Below are positions 18,092-27,993 of a stretch of DNA of 64,000 nucleotides, piece after piece. A program made the translations under genes and the position numbers. Each line of letters begins with the position of its first letter. Positions within the stretch are counted from its first letter, which is position 1. The notes beneath the pieces were generated by a model that worked only from the letters and a program-made list of their open reading frames with translations, ran no database searches and had not been told where the DNA came from. This stretch comes from Ww85 sp963745765 (GTDB taxonomy: Bacteria > Desulfobacterota > Desulfobulbia > Desulfobulbales > Desulfocapsaceae), in NCBI GenBank assembly GCA_963745765.1, contig CAVUYQ010000024.1:145922-209921 (forward strand), written 5' to 3'.

Positions 18092-19333
18092 TCAGATCTG
18101 TGCGTTGACCAGAGCACCAAAGTGGATCACCGGAACAGTACTATTTGCCGCGGCTACTGCTGTTTTTAGCTGCATAAGACAGCCTGAGCAGCTTGTCGTG
18201 ATCACCTCCGGCTGCAGGGCCAGTATCTTTGTCACCAGATCGTCCCGGATACGTGCAGACAATTCCGGGGCACCGATATGAAATAATCCCCCCTGCCCGC
18301 AGCACTGCGGCCCATCCGTCAGCTCAACAAGCTCCACACCCGGCAGGCGGCGCAGAACAGATCTCGGCTCTTCGGTGATAGTTCTTCCATGGCGCATATG
18401 GCAGGGATCATGATAGAAAACCTTCAGCGGTCGACCGCTCTTCGCAGCCATATCCTGATCCTGAAGCAGGTTCTCGACAAAACAACAGATTTCAACGACA
18501 CGTGCGCTGACCAGCTCGGCTCGAGCCTTCCAGTCAGCATCTCCCTCAAGCAAATCCTTATAGTCTGCAAGCTGAGCGAAACATGAAGCACATGATACCA
18601 GTATCGGGCCGTCTCCCTGTTCGAGCACGCTGATATTTTTCTTTGCCAGCTGACGCGCCTCCTCGGGATGACCCGAGGCATAGGTGGCCAGGCCGCAGCA
18701 CCCCAGTCCGTCAGGGATTTTCAGTTCATAACCATAGCCGTGCAAAAGCTGCCGGATACTATTGGATATATCAGGGTAGAGATAGCGTGCCGCACAGCCG
18801 GGGAAACAGACCAGATCTTTCTTAGCTGCAGTTGCTGGCGTGGTCGGAGGAAGGGCTGCGCTGTCTTGTCGCGGAAGCACTGACGATCCGCCAAACATGG
18901 CGAGTCGGAGCCGCAAACCACTGGCCGCCGGAAGTCGGTCGAAAAGGAGCTCTGCAGCCCTGCTGCCGAGAACCCGGACAGCTCCCAATAATTCAGGATG
19001 GTTGAGGACCTTTCGTGCCAGAAACTTCTGGTAGCCGTGTTCACCATACATCAGCGAAAAATCGCTGCGGGCGGCAACAACATCAGCAGGAATATCCAGC
19101 TTGCTGGGGCAGACCTGGGAACACGCCCCGCAGAGCAGACATTTTGCATAGATATCCTCAAATACCGGTCCGGGTTGATCATCCTTGAATACCTCGGCAA
19201 GGTGTCTCTTGCCCCGGGCACTGTATATCTCATTTCCGCTGGCACGATAAACCGGACAGACGGCAGTACAGGCCCCGCATTTGGCACACCTTTTTGGCAT
19301 TACCGTTCCTGCTTCAGACTTTCGCTCATGCAT
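18092..19333 (-). CDS. GlcF-like iron-sulfur oxidoreductase with two CCG domains
   Basis: A 413-residue protein. Two ferredoxin-type 4Fe-4S motifs at the N-terminus (CAKCGACTAVCPVY, about 15-28, and CLLCGACSQVCPSKL, about 65-79) are followed by two cysteine-rich CCG domains (GLGCCGLATYASG and the pair YHDPCHMRHGR/QCCGQGG). The layout matches GlcF, the iron-sulfur subunit of glycolate oxidase, and LldE/GlpC-like lactate or glycerol-phosphate oxidoreductases. No flavoprotein GlcD partner is in the window, so the substrate is not settled. Its ATG directly abuts the prfB stop, so it is co-transcribed with prfB. All cysteines are encoded normally, unlike the related protein at 48.5 kb. Confidence 0.8.
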   Translation of the reverse strand: MHERKSEAGTVMPKRCAKCGACTAVCPVYRASGNEIYSARGKRHLAEVFKDDQPGPVFEDIYAKCLLCGACSQVCPSKLDIPADVVAARSDFSLMYGEHGYQKFLARKVLNHPELLGAVRVLGSRAAELLFDRLPAASGLRLRLAMFGGSSVLPRQDSAALPPTTPATAAKKDLVCFPGCAARYLYPDISNSIRQLLHGYGYELKIPDGLGCCGLATYASGHPEEARQLAKKNISVLEQGDGPILVSCASCFAQLADYKDLLEGDADWKARAELVSARVVEICCFVENLLQDQDMAAKSGRPLKVFYHDPCHMRHGRTITEEPRSVLRRLPGVELVELTDGPQCCGQGGLFHIGAPELSARIRDDLVTKILALQPEVITTSCSGCLMQLKTAVAAANSTVPVIHFGALVNAQI

Positions 19334-20444
19334 CTATTTCGCCCACAGAAGATAGGCCTTGATAAACGAATCGAGACGACCGTCAAGCACGGCATCAACA
19401 TTGCCCATCTCATGTTCGGTTCGGTGATCCTTTATCATTCTATATGGTTGCAACACATAGGAGCGTATCTGGCTGCCCCAGCCAATCTCTTTCTTGTCAC
19501 CATGCAGGTTTTGTTTCTCGTCGGCCTGACGACTCTTTTCCAGCTCGTAAAGCTGGGCCGTCAGCATTTTCATGGCCGTATCCTTATTTCGATGCTGAGA
19601 GCGTTCATTCTGGCATTGTACGACGATCCCGGTCGGCAGATGGGTTATGCGAATGGCGGAGTCGGTCTTGTTGACGTGCTGGCCGCCGGACCCGCTTGAA
19701 CGGTAAGTATCAATACGCAAGTCCTTCTCATTTATATCCACCTGCACCGTATCGTCCAGTTCCGGCATGACCATTACCGAAGCGAAGGAGGTGTGCCTTC
19801 TACCGCTGGCATCAAAAGGGGAAATACGGACAAGTCGGTGTATACCGAGTTCCGAACGCAGGTAACCATAGGCATATTTGCCCCTGAAGTAGACAGATAC
19901 GCTTTTTACTCCGGCCTCATCGCCGGCCAGATAATCGATGATATCGGTTTTCAGCCCTTTGTCTTCAGCCCAGCGTAGATACATGCGCAGCAATATATCT
20001 ACCCAATCCTGTGCCTCGGTACCGCCGGCTCCGGCATGAATGGAAATGATGGCATTACTGGCGTCGTGCTCACCACTGAACATGCATTCAAGTTCAGTGT
20101 GGTCGATAGCATCTTCCATCGCTGTCAGGCTTTCGGCAACCTCCCGTTCAGCCTCGATGTCACGCTCTTCAACAGCCATCGCCAAAAGCAGCTCAGCTTC
20201 TTCGATCTCACGCCAGGCGCGTTCCCAATTTTTGATGATATCCTGCAACTGGCCAAGCTGTTTCTGAACTTTCTGGGCATCATCGCCATTGCTCCAGAAA
20301 TCAGGAGCCATGGTCTGGCGTTCCAGTCGTTCAACTTCTTCTTTTTTCCCGGCTAAGTCAAAGATGCTCCTTGAGAGCCAGCATCCTTGTTTTCATCTCG
20401 TTAAGTTTCTGAAACGATACCGCTGAACCAGTTTCCTGTGCCAT
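19334..20444 (-). CDS. prfB: peptide chain release factor 2 with programmed +1 frameshift
   Basis: RF2 recognises UGA and UAA stop codons. The ATG at 20442-20444 opens a frame ending at TGA (20358-20360) in the classic slippery heptamer CTTTGAC at 20357-20363, preceded by an internal Shine-Dalgarno-like AAGGAG. A +1 shift joins it to the main frame, which has SGSGGQHVNKTDSAIRI with the hydrolysis motif GGQ. The stop-codon-recognition SPF tripeptide is present in RISPFDASGR. Total length about 369 residues. This is the known autoregulatory frameshift: low RF2 lets ribosomes pause and shift. It matters here because UGA is also recoded as selenocysteine in this genome. Confidence 0.97.
20357..20363 (-). 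promoter_or_regulatory. prfB programmed frameshift site
   Basis: CTTTGAC with an AAGGAG element 4 bases upstream. This is the conserved autoregulatory RF2 signal; reading frame continuity on both sides confirms it. Confidence 0.95.
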
Positions 20445-20522
20445 CCGTCTACTCTTCCTGTTAGCTTGATTATATATTTTGATTAAGATTCGATGCCTGT
20501 CTTGCTGCCGCATCTTCTCAGA

Positions 20523-22095
20523 TTACAATAACCGTCTTCCTGGCCGCCTGGACCGCATCATTGCTGCCAGGCCGATAAAAAGTGCCAACGCCAGGCAAAT
20601 GGGGGCAAACAGATAGCCCCATTGGACAAATAGTGTTCTTCCTTCCATTAATGGAACATCGACCGTTTTTGACCACCTTGAAAAGATTTCAGATTCACTC
20701 TGAACCCTTCCCAATGGGTCTATCAGGCCGGAAATACCGGTATTGGCAGAACGAACCACACTCCGTCTGGTCTCCACTGCACGATAAACAGTCATTGCCC
20801 AACTTTGATAGGGGGCACTCGATTTACCATACCAGGCATCATTGGTCAAATTGATCAGAACATTCGCCCCATTATTCACCCAACTACGGCTGATACCTGC
20901 AAATATTGATTCAAAACAGATAAGGACTCCGGCTCTAATGTCACCGGCTACAAGCGGATCCTCTATACGACCCGGGGTAAAACTCCCGACCGCTTCCACG
21001 AGCGGAGATAAAAAGAACAGGTAATTGCTGAGCGGAACATACTCGCCATAGGGCACCAGATGCGATTTGAAGTATAACCCGCTCACTATCCCGTCCGGCC
21101 CCATCAGTAAAGCGCTATTGTAATATCTGATCAACCGCTGCTTCTGATCCTGTTCTACTTCATACCACGGAGCCCCGGTCAGAAGGTACAGCTTTGTTCT
21201 TCCGAACAAAATCCACAATCGAAAAAAACAATTCATTATTATTCGGATAAAAAGGGAGCGCCGTTTCCGGCCAGAGCAGAAGCGTTGGAGCATCCTTGGC
21301 AAGAAGCCGTTGGCTGAGTTCAATATAGCTGTCAACGGTTCGTTTCCTTTCCTCCGGTGACCATTTCCGACCCTGCTCAATATTGCCCTGGACAATTCCA
21401 ATTATCGCCGAGTCCCCCCCGGTAACCCGTTTTTCCATCGTGTCCCAGCGACTCAGCGAATATCCTCCAATCATAACAGCCAGAAACAGAACAGCAATGA
21501 CCCCGTAAGAGCGTTGTAACAACGAAAACTTTCCGGCAACAAAAACATGAATCAGACAATTAATCAGTACGATGATAAAGGTAAACCCATAGTGGCCGAA
21601 GAGGTCCGCCGCCTGCAGCAGAATAGGCAGTGACCAGAACCCATAACCGATATCCAGCCAGGGAAATCCTGAAAACAGCCAGGAACGAAGCCAGTCAAGA
21701 CCGACCCAGGCAGATGGAACACCAACAAGAAAGAAAATGAACCCTGCCCGCCGCTCCATTAGGAGAAATCCAATGGAAAAAACTGCCAGGTACAGGCTCA
21801 TGTAGAAGAGAAGCAGCAGCAGGGCCGGAACAGCGATGTACCAGGGCAGTCCGCCAAATTGGATGAGTACAGGCACGATCCAATAGATCTGCAGCACATA
21901 AAAAAACATCCCGGAGACAAGACCTCGACCGAAGGCTCTTTTAAGGTTTCCCGCAGACGATAAGAAACCGAACAGCGGCACCAGGCAGACAAAAAGCAAC
22001 GGCCAGAAGGAAAATCTGCCGGGTAACGCCATCCAGGCGATAAGCGGGGTTGCAATAAAACCCAGCAGGCGGATAAACCATTTGGTTCTTTTCAT
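20523..22095 (-). CDS. lnt: apolipoprotein N-acyltransferase, frameshifted as read
   Basis: Inner-membrane enzyme that N-acylates the lipoprotein amino-terminal cysteine. The N-terminal half has six or so hydrophobic helices (LRSWLFSGFPWLDIGYGF is a family signature). The nitrilase-like domain shows the catalytic glutamate in LLWPETALPFY, the lysine in YFKSHLVPYGEYVP and the cysteine in VLICFESIF. The frame shifts at 21193-21195, where AAAGCTG should be AAGCTG to connect FVRKNK to LYLLTGAPWYEVE. Corrected length is about 523 residues, normal. It lies between corC and prfB; corC-lnt linkage is common in proteobacteria. Confidence 0.93.
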
Positions 22096-22198
22096 GAGGG
22101 TACCTTGATTAAGGAGACATCGTTCGAGATCAAGGCATACGAAATTTTTTTGCTGCCGGGTGCCCTGAAATAAATGTCCTGCAAAACGTCTATAATTA

Positions 22199-23154
22199 CT
22201 ATTTCAAGACTAACATTCCAAGGACATAACCCAGAGATCGGACGAAAAGACGATCACTCAATATAGCCATTACTCCGAGGCTCTTCTGCCCGGGAACAAT
22301 AATCTTCACTTTTTTTATTTTCCGGTTTCCAGCCACATGGACTATCAGTTCGACATCCCCGACCATCACGAGTCACCCTCAACACCAAGACGACCGAGGG
22401 CGTGAATAATAAGACCGCCTATCGATTCATAAGGTCCTTCAGGCAGACTTACTTTCAAGCGTTCTTCGACATCTTCAATATCGACTCTGCCGCGCACCAG
22501 CCAGGTCTGCTCATCCATCTGTTCAAAATCATCATCTTCCGTATCTGACTCGTCGTCTATCTCTCCGACAATTTCCTCAAGAATATCCTCAAGGGTCAAC
22601 AGACCGCGAACTGCTCCAAATTCGTCCATAACGATGGCCATATGAATTTTCTTCTTCTGGAACTCCTTCAGAAGATCGACAATCGGCTTGTCTTCAGGAA
22701 CCATATATGCCGGATTAAGGAATTCAGTCAGTCCTCCAAATGGCGGTGCACCCTGCTTACAAAGGCGTAAAAGATCTTTTGCATGCAGAATGCCGATAAT
22801 ATCATCGGCATTTTCTTTATATATCGGAATTCGTGTATATCCTTCTCTGATAACAGTCTCGATAATCTCAGAAATCTCAGCAAGAACATCAAAACTTATG
22901 ATCTCCGCGGCCGGGGTCATGATTTCTGCGGCAAGGGTATCCCTGAAGTCAAAAATGGAGGTGATCATCCGCTCTTCAAGGCTGGATATCAATCCGTGTT
23001 CTTCACCTTCCTCGAGCAACTCCTGGATTTCGTGTTCAAGGGCTTCGGTGGTACCGGGTGAACGGTCAAAAAGCAAAAACGCTTTCAACCGCTTAAAAAA
23101 AGGAACCTGCTCAGACTCAGCCGAAGATAGTTCGCTATCTTTATTTCCATTCAT
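22199..23154 (-). CDS. corC: CorC/HlyC-type CBS-domain protein, frameshifted near the C-terminus
   Basis: Cytoplasmic protein of the CorC family, linked to magnesium and cobalt efflux. It has an N-terminal acidic region with LISSLEERMI, a CBS pair (DTLAAEIMTPAAEI, GYTRIPIYKENADDIIGILH and IHMAIVMDEFGAVRGLLTLED) and a CorC_HlyC C-terminal domain (QTWLVRGRVDIEDVEERL). The frame stops at 22366 after GVEGDS, but one missing base at about 22369 restores VMVGDVELIVHVAGNRKIKK, the expected end of the domain; the corrected frame runs to TAG at 22199. No DUF21 membrane domain is present, as in CorC itself. lnt follows. Confidence 0.88.
22233..22269 (+). repeat. 37-bp dispersed repeat, copy 2
   Basis: Starts AGAGATCGGACGAAAAGACG. 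It is the most diverged of the three copies (about 27 of 37 matches to copy 1) and overlaps the corrected C-terminal codons of corC, which may mean that the natural corC end lies earlier. Confidence 0.45.
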
Positions 23155-23477
23155 AGATGCGTGTTTTTAACCAAACAACAATTGAGTCCTATTTCGGGAA
23201 CGACAGCAAAATGCTGTGGAGCGTGAAAATAGTTAAAGAATTTTTAGGGATATTTGCACGGAAAGTCAAGGGGGAACGCTTTGAAATACTGTCCAAAATG
23301 ACAATTATCCTCCGTCCTGGCCATATGTTGTTCGCCGATTTTACTTTAATTTATTGGACCGGCTTACTATATTAAAAAGGTTGACCGGTGTTTTCCTGTC
23401 ATCTTTATAATCACAAACAGCCGTTTCGCTATACCGTATTCAAACATTAAATTTTAATAATTTTCAAGAGGATTAAT
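23155..23477 (+). other. divergent intergenic region corC/accC
   Basis: AT-rich 323-bp spacer between divergent genes, so it should hold promoters in both directions. TTTAATTTATTGG and similar AT-rich tracts near 23340-23460 are plausible promoter regions, but I cannot assign boxes. The short open frame inside has no coding character. Confidence 0.4.
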
Positions 23478-24881
23478 GTGGAAGGAAAGGTACTCATCGC
23501 CAACCGGGGTGAAATTGCCATCCGCATCATGAATAGTTGTCGGGACCTGGGTTTGGAGTATGTTGTTGTCTATACCGATGCTGATAAGGACTCGGAGCAT
23601 GTGCAACGTAATCGCCTATCCGGACCTGAGCAGAATGGTTGGCGCATTACCAGCTACACGGAACCGAACGATCTATTCGCCGTTGCCGACCATACCGGCT
23701 GTACTGCTATCCATCCGGGATATGGCTTTTTTTCCGAGGATTTCCGCTTTGCCCGGCGAGCCGCTAACAGGAGTCGTCCGCTTACATTTATCGGACCCAG
23801 CTGGGAGGTAATCAAAAATCTCGGTGACAAGATCAATACCAAGCGGGTGGCCAATCAACTTGGTATTCCAACCATCCCGGGTACCGATGCACCTATTTAC
23901 AACGAGATGGAAGCTGAGGAGATTGCCCTCAGCCTGCTCGAAAAACAGCGAGAGGAGGGCATCGCGGACCCATCCATACTCGTCAAGGCCGCAGCAGGCG
24001 GCGGCGGCATGGGTATCGAGGAAGTAACGGAAATAGAACATTTTCGACGCATCTATCGGCAATTGAAAAATTACGCCAAACGGCAGTTCGGTGATGGTGG
24101 TGTACTTATTGAACAATGTCTGCGTGACTATAATCACCTTGAAGTTCAACTTCTCTGCTCCAGATATAGTGAACGGATACATTTCAGTTCCCGGAACTGC
24201 ACCATCCAATCGACCGGCAGACAGAAACGGGTGGAGGCGGCACCGGGGTTTCACGCCTCCTGTTATACCTACGATTTTGACGAGCAACAGGTGCTGGACC
24301 AGATTGTCGATTACTCTTTGCGGCTGGCCGAGCATGTCAGTTACGACAATGTCGGCACCTGGGAGTGGATTGTCAGTCGACAGGGGAAACCATATCTGCT
24401 GGAGGTAAACACCCGGATCCAGGTTGAAAACGACATATCAGCTCGGATCAGCTACCTGAACAATGAGCACCCGAACCTTATCAGGGAACAAATCAGGCTT
24501 GCCCTCGGTGAACGGATAGGTTTTAAGCAGCAAGATATCATGTTCCGCGGTGCCTCCATTGAACTTCGAATAGTCGCTGAAGATACCAAACGAGGTTTTG
24601 CCCCGTGGATTGGGACCATCACTGATTTTGCTTTTCCGGATCATGACTGGTCTGCTGTCTATTCGCACGTGCCTTCTGACCGTCCTTATACGATTCCGAG
24701 TGATTTTGACCCCAACCTGGCACTTGCCCTGGTCTGGGCTGACACCATGGATGAGGCAAAAAAGCGGGCCGCAGCTTTCATAGACGAAACGTCGATTAAG
24801 GGTGAAGATTCACGCGGCGGGCCGATAATTACCAATCTCGACTATCTTAAAGAAAACCTGGATCGGTTGCTTACCTTCTGA
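23478..24881 (+). CDS. accC: biotin carboxylase
   Basis: ATP-grasp enzyme that carboxylates biotin, 467 residues. It starts at GTG with AAGAGGA upstream: EGKVLIANRGEIAIRIM is the family's N-terminus. Other motifs are AIHPGYGFFSED, the glycine-rich ATP loop KAAAGGGGMGIEEV, HLEVQLL, and LLEVNTRIQVEN, where the family has EVNPRLQVEH. Bicarbonate-site residues look somewhat divergent from AccC. It is 25 bases upstream of a fused carboxyltransferase, so the two form an acyl-CoA carboxylase module. No biotin carboxyl carrier protein is in the window. Pyruvate or propionyl-CoA carboxylation are alternatives to acetyl-CoA. Confidence 0.88.
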   Translation: MEGKVLIANRGEIAIRIMNSCRDLGLEYVVVYTDADKDSEHVQRNRLSGPEQNGWRITSYTEPNDLFAVADHTGCTAIHPGYGFFSEDFRFARRAANRSRPLTFIGPSWEVIKNLGDKINTKRVANQLGIPTIPGTDAPIYNEMEAEEIALSLLEKQREEGIADPSILVKAAAGGGGMGIEEVTEIEHFRRIYRQLKNYAKRQFGDGGVLIEQCLRDYNHLEVQLLCSRYSERIHFSSRNCTIQSTGRQKRVEAAPGFHASCYTYDFDEQQVLDQIVDYSLRLAEHVSYDNVGTWEWIVSRQGKPYLLEVNTRIQVENDISARISYLNNEHPNLIREQIRLALGERIGFKQQDIMFRGASIELRIVAEDTKRGFAPWIGTITDFAFPDHDWSAVYSHVPSDRPYTIPSDFDPNLALALVWADTMDEAKKRAAAFIDETSIKGEDSRGGPIITNLDYLKENLDRLLTF

Positions 24882-24906
24882 TCCATTTATAGACGCTACC
24901 GGTTTT

Positions 24907-27183
24907 ATGAAGGAACAACTCAAACAACTACAGAAAATCGATGAGAGAATCAATTATCTCATCCAGTTAAAGGATTATTCCAACTGGGGAAACCTTGGCG
25001 GATTCAAGACCAGTTGCGAACGACTCAGGCAGTCCATTTACGATTTCACTGAGGAACAGATTAGCCGTGAGATCCGTAAACTGCACGAATCAATCAGTTT
25101 CCTTGAAGAGCGTGCGGAAGAACAGCTCACGCCGATGGAACGCGTCCGGATCGTCAGAAGTATCCAGCGCTTTAGCCTGAAGGATATTCTTGAAAATGTC
25201 TACGACGATTACACTGAACTGGGCGGCGAGGAGGATGCCAATATCGATCCGGCAATGATATGCGCCAAGGCCACGCTCACCAGGAAAGGTAAAAAAAAGC
25301 CCTATACGCTTACCGTAATGGTCATCGGCCAGGAAAGCGGTCACGGGGAAGAATTTCGCAACGGCGGCTCATGTAAGCCTGAAGGAAATGAAAAAGCCCT
25401 GCGTTACATGAAAGTTGCAGAGACCGAGGGCATTCCTATCCATTTCTACATCTTCACCCCGGGCTCCTATCCGGTCGAAGAATATCCCGGGGCGGCCCAG
25501 CAGATTGCCCGCAATCTCTATGCTCTCACCAAACTCAGGGTTCCGACCGTTTCCTTTATCTCGGAAGGAGGCTCGGGCGGAGCCGAGGCAATCGGCTTGA
25601 GCGATTATCGTATGATGGCCAGTCACGGTTATTATTCGGTTATTTCTCCCGAAGGGGCTGCGGCCATTGAAGGGCGGATAACCGAAGGCAACAAGGTCCC
25701 GCGCGAACTCATCGAGGTATGTGCCGACCGGTTGCGCCTTACTGCGCTCGATAATCTCAATCACGGCATCATTGACAGCATTATTAAGGAGCCGCCGCTT
25801 GGCGCGCGGAGGGATGATTTTTCCTTTTTCGCAAAACTGCGAACCGAGATGATCAGAGCCACCGACCGCGTGGTCCTGTCCGCCAAGAGCTTTAAATCCT
25901 TTCGGACCTGGGAAATCGGTCGGAAAAAGGCAAAACAGGAGAGCCAGGAACTCAACGTGGCAATATCCTGGCATTTAAGCAACGATGAAACCATTCGCCT
26001 GATACGGCAGCGTTCCCGGAAATATCTCGGTATGGCGACTCACGGTTTTGCCGGACAACCCGAAGCCGAGCAGTCTCTGTATCGCCAGGCCAGGATTTAC
26101 AGCGAGCAGGTCTATTACACTCTGCGCTACGACATTCTGAAAAACCATAAAAAATACGTCCACAAACTACTCAACGACGTTTCCGGTGAAGGCTCCGTTA
26201 TGGTTAAACGGTTATCCGAACCAGTCCGGAAAGTCATCAGGTATCTATCGGGACAGACTAAAGAGAATCGCACCAGACTGATTACCTACGGAACCAATGG
26301 CCAGAACCGCCAGAGTGATATTCAGAGAACAGACCCGCTTGAGCTAACCGATACCTATACCAGCCCGCTTGCCAATGAAGACCGGACCGTGACCTGTCCG
26401 AACGCTGATACACAAGGCTGTCTGGATCTCTGGGTACCTGACCTTTACAGCGAATTCGCCGGTGTCTGCGAGACATGCGGTCATCATTTCCCGCTGGAAT
26501 ATCAGTGGTATCTGAAAAACATTTTTGATCCCGGCTCGATTCGGCTGTTCAATACGCACCTGACCGCTCAGAACCCGCTTGCTTATACCGGTTTTTCAGA
26601 GCGGCTGCAGAAGGCCAAGGACAATACGGGACGGAAGAGCGCAAACATGACATTTTCGGCCAGTATTGATGGTATAGAGATTGTCACCTCACTGCTCTAT
26701 TCCGACTTCAGGAACGGTACTGTCGGTTCCACTGAAGGGGAAAAATTTGTCCAGGCCTGCAAGCTGGCGCAACGGAAAAAACGGCCGCTTCTTGCCTATG
26801 TGCATAGTACCGGCGGTATCAGAATCCAGGAGGGCACCCTCGGGGTCATCCAGATGCCCAAATGCACCATGGCGGTGAGGGAATATATTGATTCCGGCGG
26901 ACTCTACATCGTTGTCTATGACAACAACTCGTACGCCGGCCCGGTGGCCTCATTTCTCGGTTGCTCACCGTACCAGTTCGCCATCAGGTCGTCACGGATC
27001 GGTTTTGCCGGTCCCCGTGTAATCAGAGAAACAACAGGCGTCGAAATACCACCCGACTACCACTCGGCCAGAAATGCCCTGCGGCGCGGCCATATCCAGG
27101 GCATATGGGATCGTCGTGATTTCAGAAGAAATCTGTATAAGGCACTGATGACCATGGGAAGTCCGAGTCTTTATTACCGCTGA
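24907..27183 (+). CDS. fused alpha-beta acyl-CoA carboxyltransferase
   Basis: A 758-residue protein that joins both carboxyltransferase halves. Residues about 1-390 resemble AccA: a coiled-coil start (EQLKQLQKIDERINYL), then FISEGGSGGAEAIGLSDY and VISPEGAAAIEGRITEGNKV. Residues about 470-758 resemble AccD: a four-cysteine zinc ribbon (CPNADTQGC and GVCETCGHHF), PLAYTGF, and a crotonase-type core with YVHSTGGIRIQEGTLGVIQM and GRPRVIRET-like GFAGPRVIRETTG. The order alpha then beta is the reverse of the gene order in archetypal accDA. The substrate is probably acetyl-CoA but is not proven. It is co-transcribed with the biotin carboxylase. Confidence 0.87.
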   Translation: MKEQLKQLQKIDERINYLIQLKDYSNWGNLGGFKTSCERLRQSIYDFTEEQISREIRKLHESISFLEERAEEQLTPMERVRIVRSIQRFSLKDILENVYDDYTELGGEEDANIDPAMICAKATLTRKGKKKPYTLTVMVIGQESGHGEEFRNGGSCKPEGNEKALRYMKVAETEGIPIHFYIFTPGSYPVEEYPGAAQQIARNLYALTKLRVPTVSFISEGGSGGAEAIGLSDYRMMASHGYYSVISPEGAAAIEGRITEGNKVPRELIEVCADRLRLTALDNLNHGIIDSIIKEPPLGARRDDFSFFAKLRTEMIRATDRVVLSAKSFKSFRTWEIGRKKAKQESQELNVAISWHLSNDETIRLIRQRSRKYLGMATHGFAGQPEAEQSLYRQARIYSEQVYYTLRYDILKNHKKYVHKLLNDVSGEGSVMVKRLSEPVRKVIRYLSGQTKENRTRLITYGTNGQNRQSDIQRTDPLELTDTYTSPLANEDRTVTCPNADTQGCLDLWVPDLYSEFAGVCETCGHHFPLEYQWYLKNIFDPGSIRLFNTHLTAQNPLAYTGFSERLQKAKDNTGRKSANMTFSASIDGIEIVTSLLYSDFRNGTVGSTEGEKFVQACKLAQRKKRPLLAYVHSTGGIRIQEGTLGVIQMPKCTMAVREYIDSGGLYIVVYDNNSYAGPVASFLGCSPYQFAIRSSRIGFAGPRVIRETTGVEIPPDYHSARNALRRGHIQGIWDRRDFRRNLYKALMTMGSPSLYYR

Positions 27184-27234
27184 GACAAGGCAAAAAGCCC
27201 GGTGGAAACAGATCAGGTGTGATAGAAATAACTG

Positions 27235-27993
27235 TCACGCCTGTCCTTCACGCAATTCCCGATCAGCACGCCGGTATGACTCGATACTGCCAATATCAAA
27301 CCGTCCCGCATCAAGCCGGAAAGCCTCAACTTTTTCCTGTTGACATAAATAGTCAATAAAATGGCCCGGTGCATCGTGATTTGCCGATGTCTGTAAAAAG
27401 GAATCAAGAACAGGCCATACCGACGGCTGGAAAAAATAGAGCGGCGGAGATATCCAGTGAGAAACCGGGTGGGCGGGTTTTTCGTGCAGTCTCACGACCC
27501 GGTTACGGTGGTCTAACTCCAGGACACCGGTTTTCCGAAGATTTTCAATATTTTTTTCAGGCAAGGCGACGATATAATGACGGTCGCTGCTCAGAAACGT
27601 TTCCAACAACGGGGCAAGAGAAAACCGGTAAATGTTATCACCGCCTGAAACCATTATGCCCGATGGTCGTCCAATCATTTTCAGGGCCAGTTGAAGATCT
27701 CCAGCGGCCCCCAGTCGATTCTCATTATCTGTCGTTTTATCGTTGTGAACATGGACCGCTATACTGCCGAAACTACCGGTTGCCTGATGATCGTCACGCC
27801 AGTCTTTGAAGTGATCAAAAAATCGGTCGTTACTGACGATGTGAATAGAGCAAATGTCAGGCATCGCCATGATCTGATCGAGTAAATAGTCCAGAACCGG
27901 TTTTCCGGCAACCATGAGAAGCGGCTTGGGAAAATGTTTCGTCAGCGGATACATGCGGGTGGCAAAACCCGCACACAGGATAACGACATTCAT
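27235..27993 (-). CDS. sugar-1-phosphate nucleotidylyltransferase
   Basis: A 252-residue RmlA-like nucleotidylyltransferase. It starts MNVVILCAGFATRMYPLT, a variant of the GAGxGTRL motif, then FPKPLLMVAGKPVLDYLL and GDNIYRFSLAPLL, with EKPAHPVSHW and FDIGSIESYRRAD near the end. It transfers a nucleotide to a sugar-1-phosphate; the sugar is not determinable. It overlaps the upstream galactokinase-family gene by 4 bases (ATGA), so the two probably act in sequence: kinase, then nucleotidylyltransferase. Confidence 0.85.
   Translation of the reverse strand: MNVVILCAGFATRMYPLTKHFPKPLLMVAGKPVLDYLLDQIMAMPDICSIHIVSNDRFFDHFKDWRDDHQATGSFGSIAVHVHNDKTTDNENRLGAAGDLQLALKMIGRPSGIMVSGGDNIYRFSLAPLLETFLSSDRHYIVALPEKNIENLRKTGVLELDHRNRVVRLHEKPAHPVSHWISPPLYFFQPSVWPVLDSFLQTSANHDAPGHFIDYLCQQEKVEAFRLDAGRFDIGSIESYRRADRELREGQA

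Noticed and set aside
20358..20360. prfB as a pseudogene
   Set aside because: The break is the conserved programmed +1 frameshift site with its internal Shine-Dalgarno element.
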